From: Ruminococcaceae bacterium UBA5406
Lineage (GTDB): Bacteria; Bacillota; Clostridia; Oscillospirales; Acutalibacteraceae
Direction: 5' to 3'
Length of the DNA: 64,000 nucleotides
Assembly: GCA_002407675.1 (NCBI GenBank)
Contig: DHNW01000032.1
Span: forward strand, 241,778-305,777
Positions 24,630 through 32,437 of the stretch are shown piece by piece. Under the pieces are notes generated by a model. The model saw only the letters and a list, made by a program, of their open reading frames with translations. It made no database searches and was not told the DNA's origin. The stretch's first letter is position 1; each line of letters begins with the position of its first letter. The position numbers and the translations under genes are program-made.

Positions 24630-25730
24630 TCACTCCTTACAAGAATTTTCTGTTCTTTTCTCATTGGGCTGAAAAACCGCCTTGACGCTGATCCCGGGCA
24701 AGCGGTTCAGCCGGTACAGAAGCTCCCGGATTGTATTCTCCGGGGCATCCAGCACGACGCTTTCCGCCGTCACGCGGCGGCCCGGGCACGGCAGATCCAT
24801 GCGGCCAACCGTAAAATCCCGGCAGCCGCGCAGGATCTTCCCGGCTTCCTCCGCCGCGCTCTTTTCCCCGGCGAGGATGGTAACGGCGGCCAGCCTGGGT
24901 CCTTCACGCCCGGTTCCCCCGCCCGGCTCCGGGGCTTCCCCGCCGGAAAGGCACAGCGGCACCACGTCCGGAAGGACGCGCTCCGGTGTTTCCAGTTCCC
25001 CGATAACCGCACGGACCCCAAAGGCAAGCTCAATATTCTTTTCGGTTACAATGGAATGTGTTTCGCCGAACACGGGACCGCCCCGGCTGCCCAGCAGCAG
25101 GGCCTTGTTGGCGCGCTGAAGCGCATGCGCCGGGTAATGCGTGTTGAAAACGCAGGACATTCCCTCCGCCGCCAGTGCAGACATGGCTTCCAACACCAAA
25201 AGCTGGTTCTTAAAATCGAGGTTCGATTCCGGCTCGTCAAGAATCAGCACCTTTGGCTGGGACACCAGAGCGCGCGCAATCAGCGTCATTTGCAGTTCGC
25301 CCCCGCTCAGTTCCGAACATTTTTTGTCTTTCAGACGGGTGATGCCCAGCTTCTCCATGACTTCCCCCGCCTTTTCAAGATCCTTCCCTCCCGGTTTGGC
25401 CAGCAGGGCGATTCGGCTGCTGCGCCCCAGCAGGATCATCTGCTCAACCGTATAGGAAGGGAGAGCGGTGTTTTTCGCCTGCGGCACGTAAGCAATGTTC
25501 TGCCACAGCCTGCGGTGCGGAATTGACCGGATGTCCGTCCCATCCAGGCAGCTGCGCCCTCTGCTCCAGGGCAGAAACCCCATGGCGCAGCGCAGGAGCG
25601 TCGTCTTCCCCGCGCCGTTGGGGCCGAGAATTGCGGCGATGTCACCGGGGCCGACGGAAAAGTGAATATTCCGGAGAATCGGCCGGCCGCGCCGATATGA
25701 AAAACAGCCGTTTTCTACGGAAAGAGTCAT
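24630..25730 (-). CDS. FecE/BtuD-type ABC ATPase fused to a TM1266-like C-terminal domain
   Basis: The ATG at 25730 overlaps the permease stop as ATGA. 366 residues. ATPase motifs are Walker A GPNGAGKTT (36-44), signature LSGGE (141-145) and Walker B VLILDEPESNLD (161-172). Residues about 279-354 form an extra domain that matches the small TM1266-like protein encoded two genes upstream: VGRMDLP against VGRMGIP, DAPENTI against DAPQDVI, and RLPGISVKAVF against KLPGVSTKTAY. I know of no standard importer ATPase with this appendage. It suggests that the importer senses the same signal as the TM1266-like protein. Confidence 0.9.
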   Translation of the reverse strand: MTLSVENGCFSYRRGRPILRNIHFSVGPGDIAAILGPNGAGKTTLLRCAMGFLPWSRGRSCLDGTDIRSIPHRRLWQNIAYVPQAKNTALPSYTVEQMILLGRSSRIALLAKPGGKDLEKAGEVMEKLGITRLKDKKCSELSGGELQMTLIARALVSQPKVLILDEPESNLDFKNQLLVLEAMSALAAEGMSCVFNTHYPAHALQRANKALLLGSRGGPVFGETHSIVTEKNIELAFGVRAVIGELETPERVLPDVVPLCLSGGEAPEPGGGTGREGPRLAAVTILAGEKSAAEEAGKILRGCRDFTVGRMDLPCPGRRVTAESVVLDAPENTIRELLYRLNRLPGISVKAVFQPNEKRTENSCKE

Positions 25731-26746
25731 AGCTGCCACCCTTCCGTCCGGCGCATCAGGACAATAAAGAACGGCGCGCCGACAAGCGCCGTAAGGATGG
25801 AAACCGGGATTTCGGCCGAGGTGGCGCTTCGGGCCACCGTATCGACAATCACCATAAAGGCCGAGCCGGCAAAGATAGATGCCGGGACAAGGGCCATGTG
25901 GTTGCTGCCGAATTTCATCCGGCAGATGTGCGGAACCAGAAGCCCTACCCAGCCAACCTGCCCGCACATAGAAACACAGGAGGCCGTGATCCCCGTCGCG
26001 CAGATTACCGTCAGCGCGCGCAGGAGGCGCAGGTTGGTTCCCGTTGCCCGGGCGTCGTCTTCCGGCAGCGGCAGAAGGTTCATCCGCCAGCGCAGCAGGT
26101 ACAAAATCAGGATTCCGGCGAGAATCGGAGGCGCGCCCAGCGCAAGCGAACTGTACCCGGCGGAATTCAGGCTCCCCATCAGCCAATAGGTGATCGCGGG
26201 AAGCTGCGACTCTGTGTCCGCTGTGAATTTCACGAGGGACACCAGCGCCGAAAACAGCGATCCGATCATAATCCCCGCAAGGATGATGGTGTTGATGCCG
26301 CCCCTCCCCGATCCGGAAAGCCAGGCGAGGAAAACAGCCGCCACTCCGCAGGCAAACGCCAGGACCTGCACGCCAATCAGATTAAAACCCAGAAGAAGCG
26401 CCAGAGCCGCGCCGAAACTTGCACCGGACGCCACGCCGAGCGTGTCGGGTGTGGCAAGGGGATTGGAAAAGAGGCTCTGGAAGGCGCATCCGGCGACGGA
26501 AAGGCCCGCCCCCACCAGAAGCGCCAGCAAAATCCGCGGCATCCGGATAGAAAAGACAACGGCGTCGGCGCGCGGGTCGGCCGCGGCATGGCCGGAAATC
26601 CGGTTTCCGACTGTTTTCAGGACTTCCAGCGGGGACAGGCCCATCCTTCCGATCGCCAGCGTTACAAAGACCGCAAGGACGGGAAGGGCAATCAGCACGG
26701 CGCGGTCCCGCCAGGACAGCCCGCCCAAAGAATCCGTCTGTTTCAT
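25727..26746 (-). CDS. FecCD/BtuC-type ABC permease
   Basis: 339 residues, starting MKQTDSLGGLSWRDRAVLIA and overlapping the upstream stop as ATGA. About ten hydrophobic segments are present. Family motifs include RMPRILLALLVGAGLSVAGC, FQSLFSNPLATPDTLGVASG, TNIII-like NTIILAGIMIGSLF, and GLLVPHICRM before the C-terminal helices. This is the fold of cobalamin, heme and siderophore permeases. It is encoded with its ATPase and, three genes later, its binding lipoprotein. Confidence 0.93.
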   Translation of the reverse strand: MKQTDSLGGLSWRDRAVLIALPVLAVFVTLAIGRMGLSPLEVLKTVGNRISGHAAADPRADAVVFSIRMPRILLALLVGAGLSVAGCAFQSLFSNPLATPDTLGVASGASFGAALALLLGFNLIGVQVLAFACGVAAVFLAWLSGSGRGGINTIILAGIMIGSLFSALVSLVKFTADTESQLPAITYWLMGSLNSAGYSSLALGAPPILAGILILYLLRWRMNLLPLPEDDARATGTNLRLLRALTVICATGITASCVSMCGQVGWVGLLVPHICRMKFGSNHMALVPASIFAGSAFMVIVDTVARSATSAEIPVSILTALVGAPFFIVLMRRTEGWQL

Positions 26747-27000
26747 TCTTCTGTAATCACTCCCGAATAGGCGGTTTTTGTGCTGACGCCGGGCAGTTTC
26801 CCGATTTTTCCGGAAAGGGCGCTGATGACGTCCTGGGGCGCGTCAATGGCAATGCTGATGATATGGATATTTTTTTTGCGGTACGGAATTCCCATGCGCC
26901 CAACAATGTATTTCCCGTACTCATGAAGCAGCGCGTTCAGCGCCGCCACGGAATCTCTATTCTGAACGATAATACCGATAATTGCTACTCTGGTCTGCAT
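26743..27000 (-). CDS. TM1266-like small protein, putative iron-only hydrogenase system regulator
   Basis: This 85-residue protein starts at the ATG at 27000, behind AGGAGGAATT. It reads TRVAIIGIIVQNRDSVAALN, with VGRMGIPYRKKNIHIISIAI and KLPGVSTKTAY further on. This is the ACT-like ferredoxin fold seen in the TM1266 family, which is found beside hydrogenase maturation genes and is proposed to be a regulator. There is no separate DNA-binding domain. The same module is fused to the ATPase of this operon. Confidence 0.88.
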   Translation of the reverse strand: MQTRVAIIGIIVQNRDSVAALNALLHEYGKYIVGRMGIPYRKKNIHIISIAIDAPQDVISALSGKIGKLPGVSTKTAYSGVITEE

Positions 27001-27056
27001 GACAAATTCCTCCTGAAATAAGAAAAATAAAAGCCGCACCCCGAAGGACGCAGCCA

Positions 27057-28076
27057 TTAATTCCGCCGCGCCCGCGGTCTCCAGCCCGCGGGGTCGCCCC
27101 GCGAAAAATCCGGGACAAACCCGGCCTTTCGAATCCGCCCGGCAAGGCGCTGGAAACACTCCGCCGCCTCGTCTCCCGTGCAGATCTTATGGTCGTAGAG
27201 GCTGTACTCTCTGCGGCGCTCCGGAGGAGACAGATTCGGCATCACCACGTTGGCGCCTGCGCGGAACCCCTTTTCCCTGCCGAACGGGTCGATTGTTCCG
27301 AGCGCGGTTGTAGCCGGCAGCAAAACTTTGGGCAGCAGGCACCGCACAAGCGCCAGAAGAATCACCGTACGCTCAGCCGCCGGATGGTAATAATCCGCAA
27401 ACCGCGTGTCCTTATGCGGAATAAAGGGGCCTATCCCCACCATTTCCGGCTGCAGCTCCCGCAGGAAGAGAAAATCCTCCGCCAGCGTTTCACAGGTCTG
27501 ATAGGGTGAATCCACCATAAATCCCGCGCCGACCTGATATCCGATTTCCTTCAGGTCATACAGGCACTGCATCCGGTTCCTGAGGCTCATCTCCGGGGCG
27601 TGCAGCTTCCGGTAGTGGGCCTCGTCCGCCGTTTCGTGCCGCAGAAGGTACCGGTCGGCCCCCGCGTCATAAAGCCTCCGGTAGGAATCCCGGCTTCTTT
27701 CCCCAATCGAAAGGGTCACGGCGCAGTCCGGAAAAAGCGTTTTGATGCGGGAAACTATCCGGCAGAGGCGTTCGTCCGTAAAGTACATGTCTTCTCCGCT
27801 CTGGAGGACAAACGTGCGGAACCCCAGCCGGCGGCCTAAGGCACACCGGCCCACGATCTCTTCTTCGCTCAGCCGGTACCGCCGCGCTTTGGAGTTGCTC
27901 CGCTGAAGGCCGCAGTAATAGCAGTCGTTTTTGCAGTAACTGGAAAACTCTATTAATCCGCGGAAGTAGACGCTTTTCCCGTAATACTTTTCCCGCAGGG
28001 TTTCCGCGCAAAAAGCAAGATCCGAAATCTCCTCCGGCGAAGCTTCTTCCAGAAAATACCGGATCAGCTCCGCCAT
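27057..28076 (-). CDS. hydE: [FeFe]-hydrogenase maturase HydE-like radical SAM enzyme
   Basis: The start is the ATG at 28076, behind GGACGGAGCG, giving 339 residues. The radical SAM cluster motif is C48-x3-C52-x2-C55 in SSYCKNDCYYCGLQRSN. Downstream come LQSGEDMYFTDERLCRIV, TLSIGERS and RYLLRHETADEAHYRKLH, all typical of HydE. MVGIGPFIPHKDTRF and LPATTALGTIDPFGREKG follow. HydE acts late in building the di-iron site of [FeFe]-hydrogenase. It opens this operon, with hydF at the far end. No HydG or hydrogenase gene lies in the window. Confidence 0.92.
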   Translation of the reverse strand: MAELIRYFLEEASPEEISDLAFCAETLREKYYGKSVYFRGLIEFSSYCKNDCYYCGLQRSNSKARRYRLSEEEIVGRCALGRRLGFRTFVLQSGEDMYFTDERLCRIVSRIKTLFPDCAVTLSIGERSRDSYRRLYDAGADRYLLRHETADEAHYRKLHAPEMSLRNRMQCLYDLKEIGYQVGAGFMVDSPYQTCETLAEDFLFLRELQPEMVGIGPFIPHKDTRFADYYHPAAERTVILLALVRCLLPKVLLPATTALGTIDPFGREKGFRAGANVVMPNLSPPERRREYSLYDHKICTGDEAAECFQRLAGRIRKAGFVPDFSRGDPAGWRPRARRN

Positions 28077-28154
28077 CTCGCTCCGTCCGGCCCGGTTGAG
28101 CCGCCCGGAAAATTCAAGCGGACGGCTCCGGCCGGTTTTTCCGGCAGCAGATTG

Positions 28155-28290
28155 CAAAAAATAAACCCCCTTTTCGCAGCACAGGCGAAAAGGAGGTCCA
28201 ATAGGCATCTTGAAAGATCCCGTCTGAACACTCGCTTTCCGCTCGGAAACACCTTGCGGTTAGGTACGGTTCTGTCTCTTTACAGGTACC
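28155..28290 (-). promoter_or_regulatory. Structured 5' leader with terminator, candidate riboswitch or attenuator of the hydE operon
   Basis: The transcript should begin near 28289. Its first bases form a hairpin (GGTACCTGT with ACAG and GTACC, 28290-28263). At 28197-28165 a 13-bp terminator stem, ACCTCCTTTTCGC with GCGAAAAGGGGGT, is followed by a U-rich run (28164-28155), all before hydE. The leader segment GCGGAAAG (28242-28235) can pair over 8 bases with CUUUUCGC of the 5' terminator arm, so an antiterminator is possible. It matches no riboswitch consensus I recognise. The ligand is unknown. Confidence 0.65.
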
Positions 28291-28295
28291 CGGTT

Positions 28296-28324
28296 ATTAT
28301 ATCACGGCCTTTTTAGTTTGTCAA
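28296..28324 (-). promoter_or_regulatory. Vegetative promoter of the hydE operon
   Basis: A consensus -35 TTGACA (28324-28319), a 17-bp spacer and a consensus -10 TATAAT (28301-28296) preceded by TGA (extended -10). Such a strong core promoter fits control downstream of initiation, by the leader terminator. Confidence 0.85.
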
Positions 28325-28331
28325 AAAAATA

Positions 28332-30929
28332 TCAATCAATGGATTCTATGCGGACTCCGCAGAGTTCCGCATTTTCTTCCAGGCCCATCACCAAAAAACG
28401 AACTTCCGTCTCTTTTCCCAAAAACGATTTCGGCAGATACAGGCAGTCAGGCTCGCCGACAAGGAAGGGGGCGTCTTTCCAAAGCAAGACGCGGCCGAGG
28501 GGGCGGTTCCCGACAAACGCCAGAATGAAAAGGCCGTGCCCGTCCACCTTTAGGTAACAGCTCGTTTTCGGCACTTTAAAAAACGGCAGATCCACATGGA
28601 TGATTTCACCTGCCGGCACTTTGAAAGGGAAACCAGCCCGAAACTGACAGAATTTGTTTGCAAGGGCGGCTAATTTTTCTTCCGGAAGGCCCGCAAATCC
28701 GCAGCGTTCGATTTTTCTTCCCGAATACAGGGCGGGAGTTCCCAAAGGCAGCCCCCAGTTCCGGTCGCGGATATCCAAAGCCAATTCGGCTTCTTCTTTT
28801 CCGGAGACAAAGGAGGAAAAGTCAAGAAACGGGTCAAATGGATTAAACATCCCCGCCTTTTCGCCGTCTACATATAAGGTGATTTCCGAATGGACATGGG
28901 GGAGTTCTAAAAAGTAACTGTCGCAGCCGCGGTCAAGGAATACCTTTTTTCGGTACAGGGTCCGCGCAGGGAAATGCGCCGTGCTCCAGGCATTCACGCT
29001 GAGGACTGTTTCCACCGGCTTTTGGGGGACTGGAAAACTGCCGGAGAATCCGCTGCAGAGCCACCCGTCTTCCAGCGGACAGACAGAAAGAACATCCACG
29101 GCTTTTTCCAGCCCCCGGGAGGAATCCAGCATCAAGGCGGGCTGACGGGCATCCGGAAAATTGCTGTGACCCCAGACGGCCGTAAAGATTCTGTATTCCC
29201 CTTTGCCCGGATGGTACTTTGTGCATCCGGCAGGGGTGCAGGTTTCTTCCAGCCGCCCATTCCGATAGATGCCGATTAGATCGGCCCCCCTGACCAAAAG
29301 GACGCCCAAACCTTCCACGGGGAAACCGTAACTTCCGGCACCGCGAAAAATATTTTGGCTCTCAAGAGGCCGCAGGGCATCCTCAGTATAGGCCAGTTCA
29401 GGCATTAAATTTTCGGAATACCGGATGGCCTGAAACAGACCGGAATCCACTCTTTTGGAACATTTTGTGCTGGCCGGAACCGGCACGCCGCACAGCGGCA
29501 GCTCCCGCAGCTCCCGGTCATTTGCCCATACCGCACGGATCCCACCCTGGGCCGGGTGCTCCGGAGTCAGGCAGACTGGTTCTCCCTGCAGGACAAACCG
29601 GGCAAACGGGGAAGCGCTTTCCGTCCAGAAAGTAAAAACCGTTTCCCTTCCGGCTTCGGCGGAACAGTTCTCCAGTTCCCCGTTGGAACAGACCAGCGTG
29701 CCTTCACGGTGAAACAGCGAAAGCGGAATATTGAACGGGAAAAAGGGGGCGCTGCGGCCCGGCACTGCGGCTTCCAGGCGGATACCGCGGCAGGAAACCG
29801 CCGCCGTCCCCTTTTCTTCACTCAGGTTCGGCACGCAGACCAGGCTGCCGCCGCCTGTAAGATCCAGCCTGTAAAAGACCGGGTTTGAAGCAAAGTCATG
29901 GGTTACGGTCAGTTCCGAATCCTGCACGGATTCCGCAGAGGCCAAAGCCGGACCAAACGTATGGATCAGCCCGGCAAACTTGCGCCCTTCAAAATACTGC
30001 TCCTGCAGCTCCCCCGCGGAACCGATCATGCAGTCCCCCGCATAGCGGGTTGTGAGGAAAGACATGGGTGAACCGTTTTTCCCCCAGTTGTTCACGCTTC
30101 CGGTAAAGCCGAAGTTTGTACCGCCGACTTGATTGTAAGGTCCAATCAGCTTGGCTCCCGCCGCCAGTTCCCTGCGGAGAAGCAGATGGTCGCAGTCGGT
30201 TTCACTGATCATCAGGGGCTGATCCAGCTCCCTCATACGGCTGGAATAATAATGGATTTTATCGCCAAAAGAGGCATTGCAGACGTCCCCGTAGAAATTA
30301 AACGTCAAATGGACACCGCCGGCCCACCCGAAAGCCCCTTCTGCATCCGACTGCCCTGCACAGCAGAAAAGCGGGACCGTTATCCCAAGTTTTCTGGCCA
30401 TGTCACGGAGGGTAGAGATATAACCGCGCGGATCGGCGCAATAGAAGAAATCCAGCTCGTTTTCCAGCTGCATGAGAATAACCGTGCCGCCGCGGTCGAT
30501 CTGATGCTTTGCAATATACGGAATAATCTTGCCATACCAGCGGCGCACGTGTTCCAGATAGGCGGGATTGTTCTGGCGCACCTGAACGGAGTGATCGGCC
30601 AGAAGCCACGCAGGAAGGGCTCCGCCGTCCCATTCCGAACAGATATAAGGCCCCGGCCGGGCAATAACATATAGCTGATACCGTTCCGCCAGCTGCAGGA
30701 ACCCGTCAATATCTTTTTCACTTTCAAAATCCCATATTCCGGGTGCCGGTTCATGAAAATTCCATGGAAAATACACGTCAATACAGTTATAACCGGCATC
30801 TTTCAGTTTTCGGATCCGGTCTTCCCATTCCGCTTTTGGAATACGGAAGTAAAAAAGGGAAGCACAGAGAAGAATTGTCTTTTTTCCCCGGATCGTGATT
30901 CCCTCCCGATTGAGCATTACCTGATTCAT
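28332..30929 (-). CDS. Glycoside hydrolase family 35 beta-galactosidase
   Basis: The ATG at 30929 has AAAGGA eight bases upstream. 865 residues. The catalytic barrel has CIDVYFPWNFHEPAPGIWDF, RPGPYICSEWDGG, the acid/base glutamate in LMQLENELDFF and the nucleophile in PLMISETDCDH. The region after about residue 330 consists of beta-rich accessory domains ending RIESID. No signal peptide, so the substrate is probably imported. The start codon follows directly on the stop of a degraded sugar-binding lipoprotein gene, which may have been its former transport partner. Confidence 0.92.
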   Translation of the reverse strand: MNQVMLNREGITIRGKKTILLCASLFYFRIPKAEWEDRIRKLKDAGYNCIDVYFPWNFHEPAPGIWDFESEKDIDGFLQLAERYQLYVIARPGPYICSEWDGGALPAWLLADHSVQVRQNNPAYLEHVRRWYGKIIPYIAKHQIDRGGTVILMQLENELDFFYCADPRGYISTLRDMARKLGITVPLFCCAGQSDAEGAFGWAGGVHLTFNFYGDVCNASFGDKIHYYSSRMRELDQPLMISETDCDHLLLRRELAAGAKLIGPYNQVGGTNFGFTGSVNNWGKNGSPMSFLTTRYAGDCMIGSAGELQEQYFEGRKFAGLIHTFGPALASAESVQDSELTVTHDFASNPVFYRLDLTGGGSLVCVPNLSEEKGTAAVSCRGIRLEAAVPGRSAPFFPFNIPLSLFHREGTLVCSNGELENCSAEAGRETVFTFWTESASPFARFVLQGEPVCLTPEHPAQGGIRAVWANDRELRELPLCGVPVPASTKCSKRVDSGLFQAIRYSENLMPELAYTEDALRPLESQNIFRGAGSYGFPVEGLGVLLVRGADLIGIYRNGRLEETCTPAGCTKYHPGKGEYRIFTAVWGHSNFPDARQPALMLDSSRGLEKAVDVLSVCPLEDGWLCSGFSGSFPVPQKPVETVLSVNAWSTAHFPARTLYRKKVFLDRGCDSYFLELPHVHSEITLYVDGEKAGMFNPFDPFLDFSSFVSGKEEAELALDIRDRNWGLPLGTPALYSGRKIERCGFAGLPEEKLAALANKFCQFRAGFPFKVPAGEIIHVDLPFFKVPKTSCYLKVDGHGLFILAFVGNRPLGRVLLWKDAPFLVGEPDCLYLPKSFLGKETEVRFLVMGLEENAELCGVRIESID

Positions 30930-30931
30930 AT

Positions 30932-31063
30932 TCAATATCCTTTTCTTAATATTTGAGGGCCGGCCCAGAAGTTGGTGTCAAGCCCGTCTTTTGCAGCATC
31001 ATAGCCTTTGGGATACCCCAGCGTGCCGTCTGAATTCATGATATAATCTTTTCCTTCAATACC
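30932..31063 (-). pseudogene. 3' remnant of a sugar ABC solute-binding protein gene
   Basis: The frame ends GIEGKDYIMNSDGTLGYPKG and NFWAGPQILRKGY, the usual C-terminal pattern of large clostridial carbohydrate-binding lipoproteins (GIEGKDY followed by a YP-G segment). Nothing upstream on this strand continues the protein. The restriction-modification island begins about 190 bp away. This is a truncated gene end, not a working protein. Confidence 0.65.
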
Positions 31064-31255
31064 ATGGTTATGGACAAGACCGCCGTGGCCATTTTCAGCG
31101 TTTCTGAAGGAAGGTCGGTCACGGTGATATTGGCGCCGGCCGTGGATTGCTGCAAAGCCGCAGCCTCGTTGATAATCCGATACAGAGTATATTCCGAACG
31201 GCGGAAACCCTTGATAAATAAGGACTTCCGCCATTTTCTTACGCCTGTTTGTCGC

Positions 31256-32437
31256 TTATTTGTTGCCTTTTGCTCTGTTGTGAGTGACGCATAACATTTG
31301 ACAATTGCTAATATCCGTCGCACCGCCATTGCTCCATGCAGTAACATGGTCTGCGTCCATTTCGTTATATTTCCATATTCGCTTTGCGTTATTATCGCTA
31401 CCTAACGCGCATAACGGGCAGTTCGATTTTCCACAAGCCCTTGCTGTGTCGGTCTGCTTTGTATATACTGCTTTTTTCATGGATTCCTCAAAGACGCGAA
31501 TATCAAGAAGGCGGGTATTTTGACATCCGCCTAAAATGTATTCAAATACTCCCGCCCTTTTCTTTACAGCAGCGTCCGCATACAGTTCATGCACCTTTGC
31601 AGAAACAGCGACAGGGTCATACGCGGTATTATGATAAGTTTCAAATAATCTGCCCCATTCAAGCCCTCGCATTTCACTTTCAACGTCACTAAATACAGAC
31701 GATACCCAATCAATGACACTTGTAAAATACGCCTTTAGTTCAGTAATGTCTGTGTCATAGCGGTGTCTGCTCATGTAAGTTTCCACATCTTCGTCGGCAT
31801 CGCTTTTGCATACCCATTCAAGGGCGACGCGCAAGTAATCTTGCCGTAATACATCGCCTTTAATATAAGCACTCCATTTCTGAATATTGGCATTTTGGCT
31901 ACTGCTAAATTCTTCTTTTGCCTTTGTAACAAAAGTTCCTGAATATACAGCGTTTGCGACTTCCTGCTTGTTTAATGGTATGCCTGCAATGTTGATTGTC
32001 TTAAACCATTCTTTGATTTCTGTTTCAGTTCCCTCACAGATATAGATTGTCAGCTTTGTTTCGTTGATTTTCTGCTTTTGGTCGTCTGGCATAGCCGCAA
32101 AATAGTGTGGCATACCGCTTGCGTCAATCAGCGGGAATTTGCCCGTCAGGAATCGTCCCAAACTGGTAATACGCTGTTGTCCGTCCAGAACTTCATATTT
32201 ATCTGTACCGACTTTATTAAAATAAATCAGCCCTAACGGATAGCCTTTCAGAACGGATTGAATAACGGCTTCTTCCATTTTCTGTTTTGCATACAGATAA
32301 TTACGCTGGTACTCCGGCTGAATGGTCAGTTTGCCGGAAAGCCCGAAAAGCCCCTTGCCCTCTAATTCATTGTAGACAAACCCTTTGCAGATTTGCTCAA
32401 CGGTAATGTCTGTTCGCAATGTTGTAATCACAATCAA
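31256..32437 (-). CDS. DUF262-HNH nuclease, probable restriction partner of the methyltransferase
   Basis: The first possible start is TTG at 32437, overlapping the methyltransferase stop by 4 nt. GTG at 32431 is an alternative. About 393 residues. The N-terminal DUF262 domain has IQPEYQRNYLYAKQKMEEAV and the signature YEVLDGQQRITSLGRF (82-97). The C-terminus is an HNH domain with paired cysteines (CGKSNCPLC), MDADHVTAWSNGG and CQMLCVTHNRAKGN. DUF262 plus a nuclease is the GmrSD-like theme of NTP-dependent DNA cleavage. Translational coupling to an adenine methyltransferase suggests a restriction role. AT-rich codon use marks it as acquired. Confidence 0.85.
   Translation of the reverse strand: MIVITTLRTDITVEQICKGFVYNELEGKGLFGLSGKLTIQPEYQRNYLYAKQKMEEAVIQSVLKGYPLGLIYFNKVGTDKYEVLDGQQRITSLGRFLTGKFPLIDASGMPHYFAAMPDDQKQKINETKLTIYICEGTETEIKEWFKTINIAGIPLNKQEVANAVYSGTFVTKAKEEFSSSQNANIQKWSAYIKGDVLRQDYLRVALEWVCKSDADEDVETYMSRHRYDTDITELKAYFTSVIDWVSSVFSDVESEMRGLEWGRLFETYHNTAYDPVAVSAKVHELYADAAVKKRAGVFEYILGGCQNTRLLDIRVFEESMKKAVYTKQTDTARACGKSNCPLCALGSDNNAKRIWKYNEMDADHVTAWSNGGATDISNCQMLCVTHNRAKGNK

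Noticed and set aside
25731..26186. N-terminal extension of the importer ATPase frame to 518 residues
   Set aside because: The extension is an out-of-frame reading of the permease gene. The ATG at 25730 with ATGA overlap is the natural start.
31064..31255. Possible continuation of the binding-protein remnant toward the nuclease gene
   Set aside because: Neither frame in this stretch shows the preceding part of a binding protein. One frame has a sequence with ALQQSTAGANITV that I could not assign.
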